A stretch of DNA of 64,000 nt from an uncultured Oscillospiraceae bacterium (GTDB taxonomy: Bacteria; Bacillota; Clostridia; Oscillospirales; Oscillospiraceae). The position numbers and the translations under genes were made by a program. A model generated the notes under the pieces. It did not search any database. It had not been told where the DNA came from and saw only the letters and a program-made list of their open reading frames with translations. This document shows positions 49,627-55,948 of this stretch, piece by piece; the first letter of the stretch is position 1, and the number at the start of each line of letters is the position of its first letter. The stretch covers positions 1 through 64,000 of the forward strand of contig CAKSWA010000002.1 of assembly GCA_934511165.1 (NCBI GenBank). Direction: 5' to 3'.

Positions 49627-50346
49627 TTACTTTTTTCGTGCGGCGGCGCGCAGCCCCGGCACGATCACCGTGGAAAAGACGCCGACATTCTCCGGCAGAT
49701 CGGTCATCTCGCTGAAAACCTTCTGCGACGGCATACCGCAGTCGGCAACCATGGACGCCTCCTTCGCAAGCCCGCGGCACGAGAGCGCCGCGGCGGTCTC
49801 GCCGATGGCTTTGCCGGACTTCATCAGCACCTTTGTGCCGGAAAGCTCCAGCGCCGTATCCAGATTATCCGTTTCGCCCGGATAGATGTGGAGCGGCGCA
49901 TCCATGTCGGTGAGACTGGTGCCGAGCGTTGCGGCAACGGCGCAGAAGCTCGTAATGCCGGGAATCATCTGCGTGGCGTAGCCCTGCCGGCGCAGCTCGT
50001 CGAGCACATAGTACGCCGTGGCGTAGATCGAAACATCGCCGAGATTCACCATGGCAACGCTGAGACCCGCGTCCAGTACGCGAGCAATGCTGCCCGCTGC
50101 GCGGACATATTCTGCCTTTCGCGTGGACTTTGCCCGTGCCGCGGTAAATTTCAGCGGCAGGATCGACTTTCGGCTCAGATCGACGGCGCCGCGCGCCACC
50201 TCCAGCGCCGCCATTTCTCCGGCGGCATTTTTCGGTGCGGCGATGACAGGGCAGAAGCCCAGAACATCGCACGCCTCGCGCGTCATCCATGCCGGGTTGC
50301 CGGGGCCGACACCCACGGCGTAAAACATTCCCGCTCTTGCATTCAT
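49627..50346 (-). CDS. cbiL: Precorrin-2/cobalt-factor II C20-methyltransferase
   Basis: A 239-residue SAM-dependent tetrapyrrole methylase of cobalamin synthesis. FYAVGVGPGNPAWMT is the N-terminal SAM/substrate motif, VAMVNLGDVSIYATAYYVL the middle and MIPGITSFCAVAATLG the family motif II. In anaerobes the gene is called cbiL. The function is supported independently by the cobalamin riboswitch upstream. Other cobalamin genes are not in the window. The ATG at 50346 has GGAGGGATG upstream and overlaps the stop of a 22-codon leader ORF. Confidence 0.92.
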   Translation of the reverse strand: MNARAGMFYAVGVGPGNPAWMTREACDVLGFCPVIAAPKNAAGEMAALEVARGAVDLSRKSILPLKFTAARAKSTRKAEYVRAAGSIARVLDAGLSVAMVNLGDVSIYATAYYVLDELRRQGYATQMIPGITSFCAVAATLGTSLTDMDAPLHIYPGETDNLDTALELSGTKVLMKSGKAIGETAAALSCRGLAKEASMVADCGMPSQKVFSEMTDLPENVGVFSTVIVPGLRAAARKK

Positions 50347-50411
50347 GGCTCATCCCTCCGCGCGTTTTGCCGGAGAGAGGAGCTGCGGGGTTTGCAGATC
50401 ATTTTTTGCAT
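50343..50411 (-). CDS. Short leader ORF coupled to cbiL
   Basis: A 22-codon ORF (MQKMICKPRSSS followed by LRQNARRDEP) on the minus strand. It has an excellent ribosome site AGGGAGGG 7 nt before its ATG and its stop overlaps the cbiL ATG by 4 nt; the cbiL ribosome site lies inside it. It could set cbiL translation by coupling. Not tested; the peptide is basic and resembles no known leader. Confidence 0.45.
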   Translation of the reverse strand: MQKMICKPRSSSLRQNARRDEP

Positions 50412-50493
50412 AGCAATGCCCTCCCTAAAAATTCTTCATGGGGGAATCTCGCAAAAAGAACTTCCAGAGACGACGCTCTCCCGAAAAATACCG

Positions 50494-50525
50494 AAAAAAA
50501 GCAGAGCAGCCCAAAGGCTGCTCTG
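50494..50525 (-). terminator. Terminator of the cobalamin riboswitch
   Basis: CAGAGCAGCC-TTTG-GGCTGCTCTG with seven Ts after it on the minus strand, located about 85 nt past the aptamer and about 83 nt before the leader ORF. Confidence 0.85.
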
Positions 50526-50567
50526 ACGGTATTTTCAGAATATCAAAGCGTTTTAATCGGAAACCTG

Positions 50568-50611
50568 GCGTCGAATAGCAAGGGCCCGCGTGTTCCCCCG
50601 CTAATCGACGC
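50568..50611. repeat. 44-bp hairpin element related to the 276-bp element
   Basis: GCGTCGAATAGC at one end and its near complement GCTAATCGACGC at the other; the halves match the two ends of the element at 47901 (GCGTCGAATAGCAAGGGCCC against GCGTCGATTAACAAGGGCCC). It abuts the 3' end of the aptamer, so it is transcribed as part of the riboswitch expression region. Confidence 0.65.
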
Positions 50612-50745
50612 TACCACCCGGTGAAATATCCTGACTCCGTTTCCTCGCTCGCCCGCCTTCCCGGTTTCCCAGTGGCATATTGGGGTCGCTCCGCGTTACA
50701 GTTGCCGTTACAGTCCGTGGATTACACACGGTTCCTTCATTCGGA
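50612..50745 (-). promoter_or_regulatory. Cobalamin riboswitch aptamer
   Basis: On the minus strand: GAAGGAACCGTGTGTAATCC, GGCAACTGTAAC, GCCACTGGGAAACCGGGAAG and GAGTCAGGATA in the order of the B12-box RNA. The core and ligand-binding positions (GCCACTG, GGGAAGG, GTCAGGA) are conserved. Adenosylcobalamin binding is expected to reduce expression of cbiL through the terminator at 50494. Confidence 0.92.
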
Positions 50746-50787
50746 TGTTTCTATTCAATTTTACGGGAGATCCATCCATGTGAAATA

Positions 50788-50816
50788 AGCATACCACACG
50801 CTCCGCGCGATTGCAA
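50788..50816 (-). promoter_or_regulatory. Promoter of the riboswitch-cbiL transcript
   Basis: Minus-strand TTGCAA (50811-50816), 17-nt spacer, TATGCT (50788-50793). Confidence 0.7.
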
Positions 50817-50864
50817 CGCCTTTTGTCGAAAAAAGACGCGTGCCGCCGCGATCGGAAACACCCC

Positions 50865-50894
50865 TTGACAGCACCGCACTGCAGGAGATACAAT
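50865..50894 (+). promoter_or_regulatory. Promoter of tRNA-Arg
   Basis: TTGACA (50865-50870), 18-nt spacer, TACAAT (50889-50894), about 35 nt before the tRNA. Confidence 0.75.
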
Positions 50895-50929
50895 ATCCTT
50901 GTGCGCGGCCGGCGCGCGGAAAACCATAT

Positions 50930-51006
50930 GCGTCTGTAGCTCAGTTGGATAGAGCGCGAGCCTCCTAAGCCCGAGGCCCCCGGTTCGAGCCCGGGCAGGC
51001 GTGCCA
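50930..51006 (+). tRNA. tRNA-Arg(CCT)
   Basis: Cloverleaf: acceptor GCGTCTG with CAGGCGT (two wobble pairs), D arm GCTC-AGTTGGATA-GAGC, anticodon arm CGAGC-CTCCTAA-GCCCG with anticodon CCT and one mismatch, T arm CCCGG-TTCGAGC-CCGGG, and an encoded CCA. Confidence 0.92.
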
Positions 51007-51011
51007 GCGTC

Positions 51012-51076
51012 AAAACAACACCATAAGGTCATCAGCCGCCGCAGGCGGCGTCCGATTGACCGATGGTGTTGTTTTT
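51012..51076 (+). terminator. Terminator after tRNA-Arg
   Basis: AAAACAACACCAT / ATGGTGTTGTTTTT ends a long branched hairpin containing GCCGCCGCAGGCGGC. A second hairpin, CCAAATCGAA / TTCGATTTGG with CCCA-CTTCGT-TGGG inside (51082-51118), follows and ends in TTTT. Confidence 0.85.
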
Positions 51077-51151
51077 CCTTCCCAAATCGAACCCACTTCG
51101 TTGGGCTTCGATTTGGTTTTCATTCCGGGTGAAATGAAAGAAGGGCATAGT

Positions 51152-51787
51152 ATGGGCTCATTTTGGGAATATTCCTGGGAACAAGCCGATCCGGAGCGCA
51201 TTGCAAAATATATAGAGGCTTTCGATACGAGGCCGGATAGACTGACCGGCATCCTGCGCCGGTGCGGTGTCCAAACCGTCTGTGACGCGGGCTGCGGCTG
51301 CGGGGCGTATGCGGCAAAGCTCGCGGCAAACGGGTTCTCCGTCAGCGGTTTTGATGTTTCGGCGCGCGCCGTGGAGATCGCACAGGCGCTACTTGAGAGA
51401 GAATCGCTGAGAGCTGAACTGAAAACCGCCGGTATCATCTCGACCGGGTATGCCGAAAGCGCGTTTGACGGCGTGATCGCCCGCGATGTTCTTGACCATC
51501 TGCGCCGCGCGGACGCTGCGGCGGCAATAAAAGAGCTCTGCCGCATCACAAAGCCGGGCGGCATCGTTCTCTTCACTGTGGATTCACTGGACGAAGAATA
51601 TCAGACGGAACCGCACACCGTAAACGCAGACGGGGATTATGTGTATATCGGAGGAAAATGGAAAGGAATGGTTTTCCATCCGTATGACGCGGAAACGGTA
51701 CGCAAAATCCTCCCGGCAGGGATGATGTGGGAGATACTGGAAAACCGCGGGGAACTCGCGGTTTTGCTGCGGAAGAATGCGGAATAA
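51152..51787 (+). CDS. Class I SAM-dependent methyltransferase
   Basis: A 211-residue cytosolic enzyme with motif I VCDAGCGCGAYAAKLA (about residues 44-59), VSGFDVSARAVEIA after beta-2, and a DGVIARDVLDHLRR loop, all standard AdoMet positions. The substrate is unknown. I chose the ATG at 51152 because AGAAGGG is 7-8 nt upstream; an ATG at 51134 is also possible, and the open frame to 51056 passes through the tRNA terminators. Confidence 0.82.
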   Translation: MGSFWEYSWEQADPERIAKYIEAFDTRPDRLTGILRRCGVQTVCDAGCGCGAYAAKLAANGFSVSGFDVSARAVEIAQALLERESLRAELKTAGIISTGYAESAFDGVIARDVLDHLRRADAAAAIKELCRITKPGGIVLFTVDSLDEEYQTEPHTVNADGDYVYIGGKWKGMVFHPYDAETVRKILPAGMMWEILENRGELAVLLRKNAE

Positions 51788-51839
51788 AAAAGAACGCAGG
51801 GATGGCTTGCCATCTCTGCGTTTTATCGTATGGAACCGG

Positions 51840-52979
51840 TCAGTTCTCCGTATAAATGCGCGGCACGCGCAGCGATATGCCGCAGAGCAGCTCGTAGGGG
51901 ATCGTCCCGGCGAGTGCGGCGAGCTCCGCGACTGTCGGCGCGCCGTCGTCCCCGCGGCCGAATACCGTGACAACGTCACCCACGGCGGCGTCGGGGATGT
52001 CGGTCACGTCGAGCATGCACATATCCATGCAGATGCGCCCGACCTGCTTTACGCGCTGTCCGCGCAGCAGTACCTCGAGTTTTCTGGAAAGGCAGCGCTG
52101 CAATCCGTCCGCATAGCCGACGGGGATCACCGCAAGAGTGCAGTCGCGCTCCGCCGTCCACGTGCGGCCGTAGCTGATGGAGTCGCCCTTTTTGTGGTGC
52201 GTGATCGCGCCCACGCGGCTTTTGAGCGCCATGACCGGCGTGAGCGCGAGTCCGCCGCGCTCGCTGTCCGGGTAAACGCCGTAGGTGAGAAGCCCCGGCC
52301 GGACAAGGTCGAGCGCCGCGCCTTTCTCGCGCCACGAGAGTACCGCGCCGGAGTTGGCGCAATGGCGCAGCGGGAACCGGCGGCCAATCATGGCTTCCAG
52401 CATTTCGACGGCAGAGAGAAACAGCGCGAGCTGCGCGGCCGTATAGTCTTCCTCGCCGGGCGTGTCGGAAACGGAAAAGTGCGTGAATACGCCCTCGGCT
52501 TCGAGATTCGGCAGCTGCGCGAGCGCTGCGGCGGCGCGGAGAGAAGATTCGTCCTGCGCGCGAAAGCCGAGCCGCCCCATGCCGGTATCCAGCTTCAGGT
52601 GGATTTTGAGCTGTTCGCCAGGCCGCAGCGCCGCGGAGAGGGCGCGCCCCTTTTCCTCGCACTCGACGGAGAGCGTGATGTCGTTCGCGGCCATCTCGGA
52701 CGCGAACGAGGCGTCCACTGCGCCGAGAATCAGAATGGGCATCGTTTCTCCGGCCCTTCGGAGAGCGAGCGCTTCCTGCGGGCAGGCGACGGCGAGATAC
52801 CGGCAGCCGCACTCGTGCAGCGCCGCGGCAATTTCCGCGGCACCGTGGCCGTAGGCGTCGGCCTTTACGACGCCGAGCAGGCCGCAGCCGTCCGGCAGTG
52901 CGCGCTGCATTTCTGAAACGTTGTGCCGCAGCGCGCCGAGCGAAATTTCCGCCCACGTTCTTGTCTTTCGTGTATCCAT
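51840..52979 (-). CDS. alr: Alanine racemase, copy 2
   Basis: A 379-residue PLP enzyme that makes D-alanine for the wall. PLP-lysine motif VVKADAYGHG (about residues 37-46), SYGRTW with the catalytic Tyr, and IPVGYADGLQR and GRICMDMCMLDVT at conserved positions. This is a canonical Alr, unlike copy 1. Start at 52979 has GGAG about 9 nt upstream. It is the distal gene of a minus-strand row with a lipoprotein and nnrD, separated from them by repeat copy 7. Confidence 0.95.
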   Translation of the reverse strand: MDTRKTRTWAEISLGALRHNVSEMQRALPDGCGLLGVVKADAYGHGAAEIAAALHECGCRYLAVACPQEALALRRAGETMPILILGAVDASFASEMAANDITLSVECEEKGRALSAALRPGEQLKIHLKLDTGMGRLGFRAQDESSLRAAAALAQLPNLEAEGVFTHFSVSDTPGEEDYTAAQLALFLSAVEMLEAMIGRRFPLRHCANSGAVLSWREKGAALDLVRPGLLTYGVYPDSERGGLALTPVMALKSRVGAITHHKKGDSISYGRTWTAERDCTLAVIPVGYADGLQRCLSRKLEVLLRGQRVKQVGRICMDMCMLDVTDIPDAAVGDVVTVFGRGDDGAPTVAELAALAGTIPYELLCGISLRVPRIYTEN

Positions 52980-53003
52980 AAAAGGATGCTCCTTTCTGCT
53001 TGA

Positions 53004-53096
53004 AGCCTCCCCTTTTAGGGGAGGCAAGCTGGTTTACTGCACATTTACTTGGCTCCCCTAATAGGGGAGCTGGCAGCGAAGCTGACTGAGGGGTTG
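53004..53096. repeat. Dispersed cloverleaf repeat, copy 7 (shortened)
   Basis: GCCTCCCCTTTTAGGGGAGGC, spacer, GGCTCCCCTAATAGGGGAGC, CAGCGAAGCTG and ACTGAGGGG. The outer left arm with its small hairpin is missing. Sits between nnrD's lipoprotein neighbour and alr. Confidence 0.8.
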
Positions 53097-53113
53097 GCCC
53101 CGCCGAGCGGATC

Positions 53114-53650
53114 TCACTCCAGCACCCACTCGGTAATTTCCAGCGTCAGAACCTTTTGCCCGCCGCGGGCAATCTCCGCGCCGGTGAGCGCACCGGCCTC
53201 GTCCCGCCAGAGCGTCACGCTCTCGCCGTCCGGAGCGGTGAACGCCGCCGAGGACGAGGCGCAATATTCCATCGCGCCCTGCGTGAGCGCGGCGAGCATG
53301 CGCTGCGGCGCGCCGCAGGGGGAGAGCGTTTCGCTTTGCCCGGCGTCGAGCGATAAGATCACGCCGTCAAACTCCACCGTTGTTTCGCCGTCTTTGGCGT
53401 GAACCGATATGCCGGAGACGGTCTCCGGCGCGGTGAGCGTGATGCGCGTTTCGCCGCCCTTTCGCGCGATGTCTGCGCCGAACAAGGCGGAGGTGCCCTC
53501 CCAATGCGCGGTGATCTCTGCGTGGAACGATATCCGCTCCGCCGTTTCGACCGCCTCGGCAAACGCCTTCCAGTTTTCCGCGTCCCGCCGCGCACCGCAG
53601 CCGGTGAGCAGCAGGGGTATCATCAGTGCGAACAAAATTGTCCGCTTCAT
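53114..53650 (-). CDS. Small lipoprotein of unknown function
   Basis: A 178-residue lipoprotein: MKRTILFALMIPLLLTGCG with lipobox LLTGC. The mature part is beta-rich with antiparallel strand patterns (RISFHAEITAHWEGTSALFG; VTLWRDEAGALTGAEIA), similar in character to LolA/LppX-type or YhaC-like secreted beta shells, although I cannot assign a family. It starts 5 nt after the nnrD stop, so it is co-transcribed with it. Confidence 0.75.
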   Translation of the reverse strand: MKRTILFALMIPLLLTGCGARRDAENWKAFAEAVETAERISFHAEITAHWEGTSALFGADIARKGGETRITLTAPETVSGISVHAKDGETTVEFDGVILSLDAGQSETLSPCGAPQRMLAALTQGAMEYCASSSAAFTAPDGESVTLWRDEAGALTGAEIARGGQKVLTLEITEWVLE

Positions 53651-53654
53651 GATC

Positions 53655-54521
53655 TCACTCCGTGATTTTTTTGAAAATGTACGGCAGTTCTTCGATAATA
53701 TCCGAGGGCGTCATGCCGTATTCGCCCCGCTCGATGGCGCACTCGTCGCCCGTCGCAGCATGGACGGCGCACGCGGTGACGGCCGCCTTTTCCGTCTCCA
53801 TCTGTCCGAGCAGCGCTGCGGCAACGCCGGTCAGTACGTCGCCGCTGCCGCCCTTCGCCATGCCGGGATTGCCCGCTTCGATGGAGTACAGCCGCCCGGC
53901 GGGGTGCGCGATGACCGTGCGGTGCCCCTTGAGTACCGTGATGCAGCCATACCGCCGCGCAAAGTCCCAGGCGCCGCGCTCGCGCCCGTCAGAGAGCGAG
54001 CCGCCGAGACGGAGAAATTCCCCCTCATGCGGCGTCACGACGATCTCGCCCTGCGCTTCGCGCAGAATATCCGGCGCGAGCGACACTGCCCAGAGCGCGT
54101 CCGCGTCAAGGACGATCTTTCCGGGAAACTTTCGAACGAGCGCTGCGGTGAGCGCCGCCGTACCGTCGCTCCGGCCAAGACCGGGACCGAGCGCGAGCAC
54201 GCCGCAGCGGGCAAAATATTCCCGCAGCGGGGAGAATGCGCCGGCGGTGAGCTTGCCGGAAGCGTCGCCCGGCAGGGGAAAGGGCATGGCCTCGTCGTTT
54301 TTCACGGCGCACACGCTCCAGATCGCTTCCGGCACGCCGAGATACACGAGCCCTGCACCGGAGCGAACGGCCGCCCTTGCACAGAGATTCGGCGCGCCGG
54401 TATACCCGACGCTTCCGCCCACGATGAGGAGCTTTCCGTAATCGCCCTTGTGCGTCTCCGGCTTGCGCCGCGGCACGGACACGCCGCCGCGATCCCAGTA
54501 TACGCGCTGCACCTCCGGCAT
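53655..54521 (-). CDS. nnrD: ADP-dependent NAD(P)H-hydrate dehydratase
   Basis: A 288-residue ribokinase-fold repair enzyme that converts damaged S-NAD(P)HX back to NAD(P)H. HKGDYGKLLIVGGSVGYTGAP, ALGPGLGRSD and NPGMAKGGSGDVLTG (catalytic Asp) are diagnostic. The fused NnrE epimerase domain present in many bacteria is absent. ATG 54521 is preferred (GGGCGGGAAT upstream, MPEVQRVYW); an earlier ATG at 54569 is possible. Confidence 0.9.
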   Translation of the reverse strand: MPEVQRVYWDRGGVSVPRRKPETHKGDYGKLLIVGGSVGYTGAPNLCARAAVRSGAGLVYLGVPEAIWSVCAVKNDEAMPFPLPGDASGKLTAGAFSPLREYFARCGVLALGPGLGRSDGTAALTAALVRKFPGKIVLDADALWAVSLAPDILREAQGEIVVTPHEGEFLRLGGSLSDGRERGAWDFARRYGCITVLKGHRTVIAHPAGRLYSIEAGNPGMAKGGSGDVLTGVAAALLGQMETEKAAVTACAVHAATGDECAIERGEYGMTPSDIIEELPYIFKKITE

Positions 54522-54604
54522 ATTCCCGCCCACGGTTTTCACCCTCTCCGAAAAAAATCCAAAACACATTATAGATTCCCGCGTGCCATTCGTCAAATTT
54601 ATTC

Positions 54605-54633
54605 TTGCGAAGTGGCGCGCGCTATGGTATAAA
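54605..54633 (+). promoter_or_regulatory. Promoter of the T-box-pheST transcript
   Basis: TTGCGA (54605-54610), 17-nt spacer, TATAAA (54628-54633). Confidence 0.8.
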
Positions 54634-54639
54634 GAGTAT

Positions 54640-54882
54640 GTTATTTCGCGTTGATCGGGAAAATGACGGAATACCGCCGCAGCAGAGAAGGGTGTCGCCG
54701 GCTGAGAGCGCCCCGCGGAAACGGTTTCGTCTGGTTCGCCCGTGAGCGCCGGCCAATCCCCGGCGGGCTGCGCCCGTTACAGCGCAGGAGAGCGGAGTTT
54801 TTATAAAGCTCCGAATGTGGGTGGTACCGCGGAAGCATGCCTTTCGTCCCTTTGGTGGGATGAAAGGTTTATTTTTTTGTTT
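54640..54882 (+). promoter_or_regulatory. T-box leader (phenylalanine)
   Basis: The T-box AATGTGGGTGGTACCGCGG at 54814-54832 is exact consensus. Upstream lies the specifier stem with candidate codon TTC near 54737-54753. The terminator is CCTTTCGTCCC / GGGATGAAAGG-type stem (54840-54867) with a TTTATTTTTTT run. Uncharged tRNA-Phe should pair with the T-box bulge and prevent the terminator. Confidence 0.93.
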
Positions 54883-54910
54883 TAAGTATTTATCAATACA
54901 GGAGGAAGCC

Positions 54911-55936
54911 ATGAAGAAAATGCTGGAAAGCCTGCGGGAAGCGTCCCGTCAGGCGATCGAAGAAGCCGTAGACATGGACTCGCTCGAAGCGCTGCGCGTC
55001 CGGTATCTCGGCAAAAAGGGTGAGCTGACCGCCATTTTGAAGCAGATGGGTAAGCTCTCCGCCGAGGAGCGTCCCGTGATCGGCCAGCTCGCGAACGAGG
55101 TCCGCGGCGAACTGGAAAACGAGATCGAAAGCCGCAAGAGCGCGCTTGCCGCGCGTCTGCAGGAGGCAAAGCTCCGCACCGAAACGCTCGACGTGACGAT
55201 GCCGGGCAAGGAAATCTCCCTCGGCAAGAAGCACGTCATGAACACCGTGCTCGACGAGGTCGTCGATATCTTTATCGGCATGGGCTTTTCCATTGTGGAC
55301 GGCCCGGAGATCGAGCTTTCCAACTACGACTTTGACCGCCTGAACATCCCCGAAAACCACACCGTCCGCGAGTGGACGGACACGTTCTATATCACCGAGG
55401 ACGAGAAAGTCCATCTCCGCTGCCAGACCTCCCCGGTGCAGGTGCGCGTGATGGAGAGCACCCGCCCGCCGATCCGCATCCTCTCTCCGGGCCGCGTGTA
55501 CCGCAAGGACGAGATCGACGCGACCCACTCCCCGATGTTCCACCAGATCGAAGGCCTCGTCATCGACAAGGGCATCACGATGGGCGATCTTAAGGGCACG
55601 CTCAACACCCTTATGAAGAAGCTCTACGGCCCCGACACCGTGACCCGCTTCCGCCCGCACCACTTCCCGTTCACCGAGCCGAGCTGCGAGATGGACGTGC
55701 AGTGCTTCGAGTGCCACGGCAAGGGCTGCCGTGTGTGCAAGGGCGAGGGCTGGATCGAGCTGCTCGGCGCCGGCATGGTGCATCCGCGCGTGCTCGAAAT
55801 GAGCGGCATCGACCCGATGGTCTATTCCGGCTTCGCGTTCGGCGTCGGTCTCGAGCGCCTTGTCATGCGCCGGTTCCAGATCAGCGACATGCGCCTGCTG
55901 TACGAAAACGACACCCGGTTCCTGTCCCAGTTTTAA
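54911..55936 (+). CDS. pheS: Phenylalanine-tRNA ligase alpha subunit
   Basis: A 341-residue class II synthetase subunit. Residues 1-90 are the coiled-coil arm; VHLRCQTSPVQVRVM and GRVYRKDEIDATHSPMFHQ are class II motif 2-region positions, the Cys loop is CFECHGKGCRVCKGEGWIEL, and FGVGLERLVM closes the active site. GGAGGAAGCC precedes the ATG. Controlled by the T-box upstream and followed by pheT. Confidence 0.97.
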   Translation: MKKMLESLREASRQAIEEAVDMDSLEALRVRYLGKKGELTAILKQMGKLSAEERPVIGQLANEVRGELENEIESRKSALAARLQEAKLRTETLDVTMPGKEISLGKKHVMNTVLDEVVDIFIGMGFSIVDGPEIELSNYDFDRLNIPENHTVREWTDTFYITEDEKVHLRCQTSPVQVRVMESTRPPIRILSPGRVYRKDEIDATHSPMFHQIEGLVIDKGITMGDLKGTLNTLMKKLYGPDTVTRFRPHHFPFTEPSCEMDVQCFECHGKGCRVCKGEGWIELLGAGMVHPRVLEMSGIDPMVYSGFAFGVGLERLVMRRFQISDMRLLYENDTRFLSQF

Positions 55937-55948
55937 GGAGGTAGCGAC

